From assembly GCF_030445035.2 (NCBI RefSeq), contig NC_080683.1, positions 22,037,528 to 22,101,527 of the forward strand: a stretch of 64,000 nucleotides of DNA, written 5' to 3'. The position numbers were made by a program, and so were the translations under genes. Below are positions 13,925-25,544 of the stretch, piece after piece; positions within the stretch are counted from its first letter, which is position 1, and each line of letters starts with the position of its first letter. Below the pieces are notes generated by a model. That model saw only the letters and a list, made by a program, of their open reading frames with translations, had not been told where the DNA came from and made no database searches. The DNA is from Dasypus novemcinctus (Eukaryota > Chordata > Mammalia > Cingulata > Dasypodidae).

Positions 13925-13980
13925 GCTGTATATGCCTAGAAGTACACACACACACACATACACATATGTGTATATACATA
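13925..13980. repeat. CA/TA microsatellite next to a short duplication
   Basis: An (AC)n run passes into alternating ACAT/GTAT. Just upstream, the phrase TATGCCTAGAA is present twice (13,897 and 13,930), suggesting slippage. Confidence 0.8.
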
Positions 13981-14733
13981 ACTCCTTGCCTTTTTCACCC
14001 AACTACCAAGTTATCTACTCATTGTAATACTAGTCAGTGATGAACTGGAAAGGAGTATTAGAAGGGAGAGAGGAGTTATTCTAAATTTAGTCATCCCCAT
14101 TCCTATACCGTGTAGTTTTGGGGAGGACAGAATAAGCAGAATACTTCTATAGAAAGTGCATATTAAAATATATAGTCCGTTTGAGTTACAGTTTAAATCC
14201 TTTTGAGTGTGTATTATCACATGAATCCCCTATAGATTGATGGTATAATCATAAAAATTATCTCCTACCTTTGGCATGAATTGAATAATGATAAATCATT
14301 GGACTCTAAGAAGACTTGAGTATTAATATTAGATCAACATTATCTGTGACCATCGCAATACTTCGTATTTCTATTTCCTTAGATTTAAACATTGGAGATA
14401 ATGTTATTGTAAGGGGGAATATAAAGTGACGTGCAAAAACCATTTTTAAATGATTTTTTAAAGCCATACAAATAAAAGAAATCTGTAGGTATGAAATTGA
14501 ACTAGATATCTTTACTCAGATCAGAGCCAAAGTTACTTGTTTAAAATATTTTTAAATGTTTTAAAAACACAGTACTATCCCAAAACTTTTATAATTTTAT
14601 ATAAAAAGTGAATTTGGCATATTTATAGGTAGTCTTTTTAACAAAATATTGTGCAAGTCTTTAGCATATTTCCATGTCCTTTACATCTCTACAGATTTTG
14701 AAGCACTGTTAAAATTGTTCCCACTTATATCAG

Positions 14734-14836
14734 GATGCCTAATAAAGCAAATGCCTCCAAGAAAATATCTCAAAAATTCAAAAGAAATCCCAAAAGAAAA
14801 GTTGATGATGAAGATATGGTGTTGTCAGAGAAAGAG
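14734..14836 (+). CDS. CENPQ: CENPQ exon 2: start codon, residues 1-34
   Basis: Acceptor TATATCAG|G is followed at once by the ATG at 14,735; the donor is GAG|GTAATG after 14,836. It encodes MPNKANASKKISQKFKRNPK and then RKVDDEDMVLSEKE, aligning with human MSGKANASKK... over the whole exon. It is strongly basic with an acidic end, consistent with a disordered N-terminal tail. The start is chosen because it opens the conserved KANASKK block and the exon has no room for another. Ends in phase 0. Confidence 0.95.
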
Positions 14837-15076
14837 GTAATGAAAATATAAAATATTTATCATTCAGAACTCTTTGATTAGAAAGATCATGGTCTATGTA
14901 AATAGTAATATATGAAGACTTAAGGATCAGACAAATCAGTTGCTAGCAAACTTGAGAAATAAAAGCTATTTTTATTTTTAATAAAAAATTATAGTAATTC
15001 ATACCAAGGTGATGGAGTTTTTGGAACATGATTCGTAAGGCTCTCAGATAAAAATTGTCATTTACTTAAATTTTTA

Positions 15077-15480
15077 GGGAAGCAGTTGTGACTCATGTGA
15101 TAGGGGCTCATGTCTACCATGTAGGAGGTTCAGGATTTTATTCCCAGGGCTCACTGGTGAAGGCGTGCTGGGCCTGCGTGGCATGCCGGCCGGCACGGGA
15201 GTGCTGGCCCATGTGGAGACCTGGCGCAGCAAGATGACACAACAAAAAGAGACAAGAAGAGAGACAATAAGAAATGCAGCAGACCAGGGAGCTGAGTTGG
15301 CGCAAGAGATTGAGCACTGGAAGGTTCCAGGATTGGTTCCCAGTGCCACCCTAAAGGGAAGACAAGCAGACACTAAAGAACACACAGTGAATGGACACAG
15401 AAAGCAGACAGCGAGTGCAAAAAAACACAATGGGGCAGGGGGTGGGTGGGATAAATAAGTAAATCTTTAAAAAAAATAAA
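15077..15480 (+). repeat. Long DAS-III SINE variant, CENPQ intron 2
   Basis: GGGAAGCAG head, CpG-rich 'tgctggcccatgtggagacc' body, then a second tRNA-like block (GCGCAAGAGATTGAGCACTGG), then GCAGACAGCGAG, a G-rich tract and an A tail. About 400 bp. TSD not clear. Confidence 0.85.
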
Positions 15481-15995
15481 ATAAGTTTTGAACATAGTAT
15501 TCTTTGAGGAGGAGGAAGTCATTGTGCCTTGCTAAGTATATGGGGTGACTAGGAATAAAGCATACAAATTCTAAAAGAAAAATCTGTCAGTAGAGAAGGT
15601 TTTTATTAACATAAAAAAAATAGTTTGGAAGGAATTAGCTTCTTCCTATTATAATTTTGCCACTTAGAAGATTGAAGAAGTCAAAACCTTTTTTCTGTGT
15701 TTCTCCTTGCTCATTAGGCAATGTCGATACTTATTTTGAAGATAAAGTATGTAACACTGTTTCCCAGACGAAGTGACTAATGATTTACTTAAAGCATTTG
15801 TTGACACTGTATAAAATCTATTTTATTTTATCACTATGGTTCATTAATTGTTTTAGTATATTTTCTGTGATAAATGCATACCTTCTGTAGAAGTGGCAAT
15901 ATACCAATAACATACTTGATAAATCTATTGGAAAAGCAATACTTTTTTTTATCTGATGTTTAATTCTCTATGTGTATATGTGTTTTTCCCTCTAG

Positions 15996-16050
15996 GTTAA
16001 AAACACAATGAAAAAAATTAAAAAACAACCAAAGTATCTGTCTTCTGAAG
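15996..16050 (+). CDS. CENPQ: CENPQ exon 3: residues 35-53 (partial codon)
   Basis: A 55-nt exon with acceptor TCCCTCTAG|GTTAAA and donor GAAG|GTATTT. It encodes VKNTMKKIKKQPKYLSSE plus one base of a Gly codon. It is very Lys-rich, continuing the basic N-terminal tail. The SSE-G end matches human. Confidence 0.94.
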
Positions 16051-16568
16051 GTATTTATTTTCTCTCTCTTCAAACTGCAATTTTTCTCTATGTTCAAGGA
16101 AAAAATTCTCAACATTTTATGAGTTCTGTACTAGCAAAAAAAAAAAAATGATAATAAACAGCCATACTCACATTTTTACAGGAAAATATGAGTAATCTGT
16201 TTTATTCCAGTTACCATCCAACATTTGATAGAAATAATTTTCCAGTCTTCTCAATGAAACTTTTTCAAGAATTCAAGTCATTTCCAAGAACCTAATAATT
16301 ATAGCTTGGTTCTTCATTTAAAATTTTTTCTTTTGGTTTTGTATCTGCATTACCAGTTAATAGTATTTCAGTTAAAGAACAACATGTTCATATTCAATAC
16401 CTGGCATGTTATAGCTGTGTAATAAAAAAGAAATTAAACAGTTTATACAGCTGTATTTTGATTCTCATAATTTCTTAAGCATCTTTAGATGAATTTATAT
16501 TTGAATCATTTTTTAAGTAGAAACATAGCTTCTGCTTTGATCATTGTTTCTTCTACCACCAGTGACAG

Positions 16569-16689
16569 GAAAAACAAAACATACTAATCTGAAACAGGTA
16601 AAGATAGCATCCAACAAGAGAAAAACCTGGCAGCCTCTTTCAAAGAGTAGCAGAGAGTATTTGCAAACCATGATGGAATCAGTAATAAT
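16569..16689 (+). CDS. CENPQ: CENPQ exon 4: residues 53-93
   Basis: A 121-nt exon with donor AAT|GTGAGT after 16,689. Two AGs lie 6 nt apart at its start. The downstream one (exon from 16,569) restores ...SSE-GKTKHTNLK as in human; the upstream one (exon from 16,563) would add two residues in frame. The exon encodes KTKHTNLKQVKIASNKRKTW, QPLSKSSREYLQTMMESVI, and a codon split with exon 5. The helical core starts here. Confidence 0.93.
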
Positions 16690-17243
16690 GTGAGTATAAT
16701 TTTTTTTTTGTTTCATCCTTTGGTTTCCTATAAACATTATCACACTAAGATTATCTATTTTAAGGTAATAGGGTGCTTTTGCATTTCAGAAAAGATATAT
16801 TAAATGTCTTATGATGGCTTTAATCTTCAGGAAAAGAAAATAAAAACTTCAGTATTTTGAGAAACTTGATTACGCATCAATAAAATAAAAATCAAGACTG
16901 TCTTGTCTAATCTGCTATATATAAAATTTCACTTTGCTTGTCAATAAAGAAGCTTTAAGAAGCTGAGTTTAAATTGACGCTATAGGTAAGCTCCTATGCT
17001 AGAAGGAATATAAAGAAAATGAGACAGAATTCTGCCATGAAGGAGCTGAAAACTACCAAAAGAATCAGGCATATAACTATAATACAGTGTGATAAAAACT
17101 TGTATTATACCTCTTTTTAAATGTATTTAACAGAAAAGAAAAAGTAATTTTTGCCTTTTTAGTGAGGGGAGGCATATGAGGGAAATCAGAAAAGTTTGTG
17201 TTTCAAACTAGTGTTTATTCAATCCATTTTTTCCCTTTTCTAG

Positions 17244-17312
17244 AGCAATTTTGAGTAACAGAATTAGAGAAAATGAGCAAATCCAATATCATCTCAACTG
17301 CCTGAAGAAAAG
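17244..17312 (+). CDS. CENPQ: CENPQ exon 5: residues 93-116
   Basis: A 69-nt exon with acceptor CTTTTCTAG|AGCAAT and donor AAAAG|GTAATA. It encodes AILSNRIRENEQIQYHLNCL-KK plus a split Arg codon, a helical segment corresponding to human TILSNSIKEKEEIQYHLN. The exon's last 10 bases and its donor belong to a 27-bp unit repeated immediately downstream, giving a second identical donor in the intron. Confidence 0.94.
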
Positions 17313-17355
17313 GTAATATAATTATACAGTGAAGAAAAGGTAATATAATTATACA
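17303..17355 (+). repeat. 27-bp tandem duplication across the CENPQ exon 5 donor
   Basis: The unit at 17,303-17,329 (last 10 exon bases plus the donor and 17 intron bases) is repeated without change at 17,330-17,355. Each copy carries AAAAG|GTAATA. Confidence 0.97.
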
Positions 17356-18434
17356 ATTGAAAATGGTTAAAACATAACTTTTTAAAAATCTAACCTGTCC
17401 CTATTTTGCTAAAGCAGACATTTGCGTAATATAAAAATTATATTGTTTTGCTTTGTTTTATTTTTTTTAAGAAGATGAACAATTTGGATATATGTAGTCT
17501 ACCTTAAACTGTTCCTGCATCTACTTCTGAAGTAAGTTAATAAGTTTCAGAGATTTTGTAAGGAAGAATCTGAAAATCAAAAAATGCCTACTTCTACATC
17601 ATATTGCCTTACATTATTTGCACAAGCACAAAGTATAATTTTCCATGTTGTTACCCCTCTTCAGCCTGCAGAAAATATCAAATGGATGTTTCTTTTCAAG
17701 TGTTCTTAAAAGTCAGACCAACTGCCAATGATTTTCAGTGATTGATTCTCTCATATTTATACAGCTTTTTCTTTTCATAAAAGAATGTTCTTTGTTTGAG
17801 GGTTGCCTATATTTGTATAATTTAGTATTTTATTCTTGGGAAGTCCTTTGAGCTTTAAACATGTTCTGTTTATTGCTTCTTTAAGCATAATTCTCAACCC
17901 ATAGTAACAAATTAGAAAGAGTGTAATGAGGTTTGTTTGGGGGTGAGTGGTTGTTGAGAAAGGTTGAGAGAGATTCAAGAAAGACTGTTAGAAGTGGGCT
18001 TGTAAACCGTTTAAAGAAATGTCAACCTAATATTAAAGAAAGGGGGATTAAAAATCTAATAAATACATTAATGCAAACATACAAAGATAGCTGTTAAAGG
18101 TCTTTTTAATATAGGTCAGAGTCATGCATAGTGCATGAATAAGTATTACAGTACATAATAACTGCTGTTCACAGTGATCACCCTGGTCATCAAGAAAAGA
18201 GTAAAGCTTGTCAATATATAAGCAATCTATTCATAACAACCATGGAGATACATATTTCAAGGACTGCCTGTTGTATTCTCCTTTTTCCTTTCACAGCTAG
18301 TTTTCTTTAGTTCCCAGATAATTTCTCTTCTACTGACAAAGAAGAGTACAGCATTAGCAAATTGATTCTAACTAACTTTGAATATCTTTTCCGATAGTAG
18401 CACTTCTAAAAGTACATTTGGAACACTTGTTCTT

Positions 18435-18841
18435 TTTTGTTCTTTTTTTTTTTTAAGATTTATTTATTTCTCTGCCCTTCCCCCCACACCCCAGTTGTCT
18501 GTTCTCTGTGTCTATTTTGCTGCATCTTCTTTGTCTGCTTCTGTTGTTGTCAGTGGCACGGGAATCTGTGTTTCTTTTTGTTGCATCATCTTGTTGTGAG
18601 AGTTCTCCGTGTGGGCGGCACCATTCCTGGGCAGGCTGCACTTTCTTTCGCGCTGGGCTGCTCTCCTTACAGGATGCATTCCTTGCACGTGGGAGACACC
18701 CCTGCGTGCCAGGGCACTCCTTGAGCACAGCAGCACTGCGCATGGGCCAGCTGCACATGGGTCAAGGAGGCCCAGGGTTTGAACCGCGGACCTCCCATGT
18801 GGTAGATGGACGCCCTAACCACTGGGCCAAGTCCGCCGCCA
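18435..18841 (-). repeat. DAS-III SINE, CENPQ intron 5
   Basis: On minus: head ending in GGACTTGGCCCAGTGG, CpG-rich body, G-rich tract and A tail (poly-T at 18,445). A 15-bp TSD with one mismatch (GGAACACTTGTTCTT / GGAACACTTATTCTT) lies at 18,420-18,434 and 18,842-18,856. Confidence 0.92.
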
Positions 18842-18856
18842 GGAACACTTATTCTT

Positions 18857-20568
18857 AAAATACTCCATGAATAAAAATGGCCCATAGTGAGTTATATTTG
18901 GGTACATTAACAGTAAATAATGTGTTTCATTTTGTTTAATCTATCATCTCTCCAATTGATTTTTACCACAAAATCTCTTTCATACATTGATCTCATCTCT
19001 GCTTCTTTCTGCATGTTGGCTTCATTCTTTTAGGTCAGTTGTTCTCCCTATGTTAGAACTATAACCATAAGATGTTCCTCATTTATATCTTTTGAGCCTT
19101 GTGAAGAAAGAAGAAAAGGAAATGCTTATCCCCTTAGTTTCAGTTAGAAAGTTCTAAGAGATGAACTCTGATTGGTCCATCTTAGGTTACATGCTTATCC
19201 TTGGATTGATTTTTTGGCAAGAGCTATCATGATTGATATAAACTGAATCATATCCCTATCCCCATGTTAGACAGACAGGATGATAATAGGGTTCCTAGGC
19301 AAAATTGTTTGTCACTACAGTTTCTGGAGAAATATGCCTTAGGAAAGTCTGTCCAATAGAAACAGTGTTATAAATGGTGATTATGTGCTGTTGATACAGT
19401 AGGATTAGTCAGAGTACATTTGAAGTTTAGTAAGATTTTATAAGACTCCTGGAAATCTAGCCACTATTTAGAAATTTGGAACAGGAAATGACCCTTCAAC
19501 AGAACTGACTTAATTTTAGAAGAAAATATCCATAAATAAATTCTTATTTTAGTTAAGTCAAAAGTTGCCCTTCTTAGAAAGACTTATTAGGTTATTCATG
19601 CTTAAATGTGATAACCTAATGATGATTTTTCTGGATAAATGAAATTTATCTTAATGGTTTAATGAAAATTATGATTTGTGGGGTTTATTCTCCCTACTCT
19701 TTCTCTTAACAAAAAATACTATGATTCGAGAAAGTTAAATCATTAGCTCTACTATCATTCATATTACCTATAAATGTTAAGAAGGAGAACTTTTTAGAAT
19801 CTAAAGCTGCTGCTATTGAGTAGAAGCAACCAAATTTATTTTGTCCTCCTTGATTTCTTCCTTGTAGAATCTTTGAAAGCTATTTTTCCACAGCTCTTTC
19901 TAAAAGATTAATTTCTACTGGTGATCTAATCAAACCAAATTTGAAGGAGGATTTTTTAACTTTAGTATTGAATGTTGTTCATGTTTATAGTTCTTTAGAG
20001 AAATGTACTTTAACTGTAGTGTTTTAAGTGCTTTAAATGCTTTAGGACTCAGTTTTCTTTGAAAGGAGTAAGTTAGAGTAACTGATGTAGAAGTCCCCTT
20101 TTACTGGTTGCATTTTCTAAAGCAACTGAAATTTAAGGTCCAGAGTCAATAGTTAAGTGTCAAAATTGAAAATTCTAGACTAATGCTCCATCTCTCACCC
20201 AACAATTCACAATAGTACAAATAGATTGTGTACTGTAATATTCTAGGAAACATATTTAGAAGAAACAAGGAAATTTTTATTTTAAAATGTATAAATTAAT
20301 TGTCAAATGTGTAAAATAGAAAATTTTCTTTTAACAACACAGCCTAAATTTCCATGATATGAGGTAAATCTTAAAATATTGAAAGGCTAAATGAATTGTT
20401 AGGGCTTAATTTGAGTCACACTCCCATAGTTAGCACTTGTTAATTGAAGAGTGTTGTAGCCCTTAGGTTTATGAAGGCAGAAAAAGATGAGAACAGTGTT
20501 TCAAAACAAAACTAATATTACTAATGTTGCACAGAAACAAATAATCATGTTTTTACTTTATCCTTAAG
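18857..20568 (+). other. CENPQ: CENPQ intron 5, distal part
   Basis: AT-rich, no open frame of note and no repeat I can name. Nothing beyond intronic sequence is seen. Confidence 0.6.
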
Positions 20569-20698
20569 ATTGCTACAACTGTGTGAAACGCTGAAAGTCC
20601 CTCCCAAAAAGCTGAAAGATTTAACTAATGTGTCAAGTCTATTGAAAATGGAAAGGACACAGCACAGAGCTAATGAAGAAGGTCTGGCATTATTACAG
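20569..20698 (+). CDS. CENPQ: CENPQ exon 6: residues 116-159
   Basis: A 130-nt exon with acceptor CCTTAAG|ATTG and donor ACAG|GTATGA. It encodes LLQLCETLKVPPKKLKDLTN, VSSLLKMERTQHRANEEGLA and LLQ, with the conserved VPPKK...DLTNVSSLL block. Likely coiled-coil. Ends in phase 0. Confidence 0.95.
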
Positions 20699-21164
20699 GT
20701 ATGAAATTTGAACAGGGAGTACATTAAATTAGAGAGTTAGGAAGAGGGAAATACCAAGTTTTTTAAATTACCATATTTTTCTAGTAATGAACACTGGATC
20801 TTGGCCTAGATTTTTCTTTTTTTTCCAAAGCACCAACTTTGGTTAAACTGAGCCTCTAAAGTTGAAGATATTATTTCTAATATATTAGTGATTAAGTAAA
20901 AGTCATTTTTATATCAGATGGACTACTTTAACTGAACTTTTAGTATTTTGGTTATCAAATTATGGGAAGTCATCAATAAATGCTATAACCATAGTCCATC
21001 TTCTGCCACAGGAATCTCTGTGTTATGAAGTCCCATGCCTTGTACAGTTCTTTCAAAGTGTACACCCAGTGGCTTTAAATTTCAAAATTTATTAGTGTTT
21101 CCTCTGTATGGTACTGTACTGGCGAAAATAACACAGTCACATAGTCATAATTTTTATTGTTGCT

Positions 21165-21410
21165 ATTACCATTATAGCAATCCTATTTTGATGTTCTATG
21201 TTCCAGGTACTGTTCAAAGCATTTTACAGTTACATCCCTTAATCCTCACAATAACTCAAAGAGGTCTTACTAAATTATCCTCATTTTATAAATGTGAGAA
21301 AGAGATATACATATTGATATTTCTAGCCATGTAGCCTTAGACAAAGTTTGATGGAAACACAGCCTGACTTCAGAGCCTTATTCTAAATCATTATGCTGTA
21401 TTACATCATG
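21165..21410 (+). repeat. MIR SINE
   Basis: MIR words in order: 'atgttccaggtactgttcaa', 'ttaatcctcacaataactc', 'cctcattttataaatgtgag', then decayed. CENPQ intron 6. Confidence 0.7.
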
Positions 21411-21534
21411 TATAAGATAGTAGGAAATAACATTAGTTTTCATGATTAACTTCAAACTTTTAATTAGTGGATACCTCAACAATTGAAGAAAGCAACTTTC
21501 AGGAGCTTTTTAAATAATTATGAAAGCTAAAACA

Positions 21535-21978
21535 TGGGAAGCGGATTTGGCTCAATGGATTTAGCATCTGCCTACCACATGGGAGGTCCAAGGTTCAAAC
21601 CCAGGGCATCCTGACCCGTGAGGTGAAGCTGGCGCATGCGCAGTGCTGATGCGTGCAAGGAGTGCTGTGCCATACAGGGATGTCCCCGGTGTGGGAGTGC
21701 CCCACACGCAAGGAGTGCACCCCGTAAGGAGAGCCGCCCCACGTGAAGAAAGCATAGCCTGCCCAGGAGTCGGGCCGCACACACGGGGAGCTGATGCAGC
21801 AAGATGATGCAACAAGAAAAAAAGAAACAGATTCCCAGTGCCGCTAACAAGAATTCAAGTGGACACAGAAGCGCACACAGTGAATGGACAGAAAGCAGAC
21901 AACTCGGGGGGTAGGGAGGGAGGGGGAGGAAAGGGAGAGAAATAAATAAAAAATCTTTTAAAAAAAAACTAAAATAAA
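21535..21978 (+). repeat. DAS-III SINE, CENPQ intron 6
   Basis: GGGAAGCGGATTTGGCTCAA head, B box GGTTCAAACCC, CpG-rich body, GGGGGG tracts, AAATAAATAAA and poly-A. An 8-bp TSD CTAAAACA lies at 21,527-21,534 and 21,979-21,986. Confidence 0.9.
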
Positions 21979-23170
21979 CTAAAACAGATTGGACCATATC
22001 ATTTAGACATTTTGAAGTAGTTTGTAGATGTGCTGCTTAGGTTATTGTTACAATTTGGTAAGTATAGTATATAGTAGCATTTTATGCAAGCAATGCACCC
22101 CAAGTTTTTATAACAACTCAGAATTCACAAATAATTAATTCTAGTTGTCCAAAAGGATTGAGAATAAAGTTGGAAGGATAGATGTTCTAAGCAACAAATC
22201 TATATATATTGTGGTATTTTGAATGGTTGTCTTCCTTTCTTACAGTGTAATATTGTATTATTTCTACCCCAGTATTATTACTTTTCCAGGGTGTATTTGT
22301 AACACTAGCTCCACTACTTAATGAACAAACACTTAGATGACTTTCATAGATTATTTAAAAGGTTTAAAGTATAATAATGGTAAATGTTATTTTAACATTT
22401 AGTATTTCCATAAATCACTTAAAGGTATAATAAAGTCTTAAACATAGTATCATTTTTGTAATTCTAGGAGACATTTCTATTTACAGCTAAAATTGGGCCT
22501 CCATGTGTCAGAAACTTCAATACAGTCTGTGGTTTGTCTGGTAGTCAGTTTCTTAATGGAAACATTGTTGGCATTTTGGGTAGGACAGTTCTTCATTGGT
22601 ATAAGAAGAACTTTGAAGTAGCAATTTATAGATGTTGTCATACATGCATTACTTTTCTTCCATGTGGCCTTACTCAGAAACACTGCTTTTTCCTGTTGCA
22701 ACCTGTAGTTCTTACTGGCAGTGACTTTCCAAGACCTGTGTCAGCTATCAGTCACATTTTTTTTTCATTCATCATGTTCCTTGAGTTCTTACTGTATGGT
22801 GGTGCTAGGAAAAAGACAATGAGTGAAAAAACAAAGTCTCTGAGAGATTCTAGAAATATGGCATTACTACTGCTGAGGTATAGTTTTTAAATAAACTCTC
22901 ATCATAAAAACTAAGTTGCATTACTTCAAACAGTTTTTATAAGAAACAGAGAATAAGAACCAAAATAACATTCCTACAGGTGACAAAAACATGCCAAGAG
23001 AAGTGTTCACAAAGCAGATGAACATTAACCTAATTTCTCAAGTGAGCTGAAAGAAATTCAGCAAAATGTTAGAGGGTATTTAAAAAATCATAAATCAGTG
23101 CTAAAAATACTCAAAAACAAATTATCCTTATTTTGAACTCTTCAGGGCTTTCATTCATTCTCTTCTTTAG

Positions 23171-23590
23171 TAGGTTGATTGGTTGTCCCCAAAAAGATAA
23201 ATCCAAGTCCTAACCCCCAGAACCTGTGAGAGTGACCTTATTGGGAAAAAGTCTATAGATGTAAGTGGGATATGAATCTCGAGGTAAGATCATCCTGTAT
23301 TATTCAAGTGGACCCTGAATCCAGTGAGAAGTGTCCTTATAAGAAACAGAAGAGACAAAGAGAAAAAGGCCATTGACAACAAAATTAGTAATTGGAGTGA
23401 TATGGCCACAGGCATGCCAATAGCCATTAGAAGAAGTAAGGAAAGATTCCCCTCTAGAGTTTTCAAAGGGAACATGGCCCTGCCAATACCTTGGTTTCTG
23501 AATCCTGCCCCCCAAAATTGTTAAATTTCTTGTCTTTTAAGTCACCACGTTTATGGTAATTTGTTGCAGCAGGCACAGGAAACTAATACC
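23171..23590 (+). mobile_element. MLT1-like (ERVL-MaLR) solo LTR
   Basis: Follows the MLT1 word order: 'ggttgtccccaaaaagata', 'aagtcctaacccccag', 'gtgaccttattgg', 'gtgtccttataagaa', and ends GGAAACTAATAC. Ancient and noncoding; small frames inside are incidental. Confidence 0.8.
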
Positions 23591-24171
23591 TATGATTTAC
23601 ATTCTGTATCAAATAGCACTTCTAGAGCCAACAGCCAATTCACAGGAAATGCAGTTCACAGGGAGATAACAGTCCATAAAATTCAGGCTGGGAAAATTAA
23701 AAGAAACTAAAACAGTTGGGTTGGAATCCTACAGATGAAAAGAGACTTAAAAGATGTATCAAACATTCACAACCAGTTTGGAACCTGATTCAAACAAACT
23801 GTTACAAAAAATACTCCAATTTTTGAGAATATTGGTAATGTGAACATTAACTACGTTGTATACTAAGGAATTTAAAGTGTGATAATGACATTGTGGTCTT
23901 TTAGAGTTATATATAGAAATATGAGTAAAATGATAGGATGTCTGAGATTTGCTTCAAAATAATACAGCGAAAGTAGAAGTGGGTAAACATATAGAAGATG
24001 ACCTTAAGTTGATAATTGAAGCTGGATGATAAGCACGTGAGGGTTCATTATATCATTTCTCTAATTGTGTATGTGTTTGAAAGTTTTCATAATAAAAACT
24101 AAAACAAAGTCTGCGTCTTCACAAGTTTATATTCTAGTGAGTGGAATTCACAGTCCCAAAATCTTGGGTAG

Positions 24172-24340
24172 ACAAGGATCAGCAAACTTTGCTCATAAAG
24201 GGCCAGACAATAATATTTTAGGCTTTGTGAGTCACATGTGGTCTCTGTTGCATATTTTTGTTTTGTTCTTTAAAAGTCCTTTAAAAATGTAAAAACCAAT
24301 TCTTAACTCTTGGACCTTACAAAAACAAACCATGGGCAGT
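24172..24340 (+). repeat. hAT-Charlie-type nonautonomous DNA element fragment
   Basis: Contains 'tcagcaaactttgctcataa', 'agggccagacaataatattt' and 'taggctttgtgagtcac', the familiar order of a mammalian MER/Charlie family whose exact name I cannot fix from memory. Confidence 0.55.
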
Positions 24341-25205
24341 TTGACATCCTATGCATTTCCCTTTTTTTTCCTTAAGGATCTGTAGAAGCCATATTGTATT
24401 TCTCAAAGAAAGTAACCATAGGTGCCAGCAGCAGTTCTGCTTCCAGTATATGGAGAATTGATGCAGCATCAACAGTATTGCTGAGACAAGATTTAAAAGT
24501 TATTCCTTCTGTATGACTTATTCACTTGTTACCTGATCCCCAGGGACATTGTTAACATTGACTGGTTGCTAAGACTAAATGTGAAAGCATTGTAGTACTT
24601 AACACCCTTCTGAAACCTGGAAGCTAGCTAATTCTATAATTGGCCTAGACTCAGAACATGCTGATTGTCCCATAATCATTCATTTTCTCTTTGTCTTTCC
24701 CTATAAATTGTATATCTTTTAGTGGGAGAAACTGTCATTCTTTTTTTAGTACTACACCCTGTCCTAATGTCCAGCATTGCTGTTGGTAAATGAAAATAGC
24801 AGAAAATCAAATGTTCCTAAGTAAATGGGGGGAAAGATTAAAGAGTTTCTCTGCTACACACTATTATATGTACTGCTTAAGGAAGTCTGTTCTATTTTCA
24901 TGTCAAGATTCCTTGAGACCTGATAGATTCACAAGTAGGATCATCAGGATCTCTGACATTAGCAGCTTTGGTAAATTTTTTGAGGAAACATTCATTTCTA
25001 TGATATATATCCCCTTGTTCTAGGAAATAGTACATTATTAAGTCATGAAATCTGCTAAATAGGAAGTCTGGTTTTTGAAGAAGAATGCAAAGAAATGTAC
25101 TAGTTTCTTCTAGAAGCGTTTTAATATGTGAAACATTTTAAAAATATGTATATTTTAATATATTAGGGTTATAATTATTTTAAACATTTATTTTCTCTAA
25201 CTCAG

Positions 25206-25325
25206 GAAGAAATAGATAAAATAGTGGAGACAACAGAGTCAATGACTGGGAATATTGAAAGCCTCAAAAGCAAACTTCAGATTTTGACAAGTGAGGTGGA
25301 AGAAGAGGAGAAGAAGGTTAAACAG
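25206..25325 (+). CDS. CENPQ: CENPQ exon 7: residues 160-199
   Basis: A 120-nt exon with acceptor TAACTCAG|GAAG and donor AACAG|GTAATT. It encodes EEIDKIVETTESMTGNIESL, KSKLQILTSEVEEEEKKVKQ: a heptad-patterned, Glu/Lys-rich coiled-coil matching human throughout. It is followed by the 11-kb repeat-filled intron 7. Confidence 0.95.
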
Positions 25326-25544
25326 GTAATTTTTTAAAAATGTATTGATAGAGTGCTGACGGGAGTTCAAAATGAAAGAATACTAGACTGGTGAAAAGTG
25401 CAATAAGGAAATAAAGACTTCCAGAAAAGGTAATTATTTGGGTAATTATAAATGCCAATACTGTAATTTGGTAGATAATTTCACTAAAGTGTGAATGCAT
25501 AAAAAGTAATGACAAATGCATTAGGCTTCCTTTTTAAAGAAATT

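Larger units (their letters stand above)
11528..14733 (+). other. CENPQ: CENPQ intron 1
   Basis: Contains a MIR at about 12.33 kb, an L2 fragment at 13.2-13.57 kb and a CA/TA microsatellite at 13.94 kb. The rest is unassigned AT-rich sequence. Confidence 0.75.

Noticed and set aside
22534-22890. 118-codon frame as a gene in CENPQ intron 6
   Set aside because: No splice signals or recognisable motif; weak L2-like text at its 3' half suggests old repeat.
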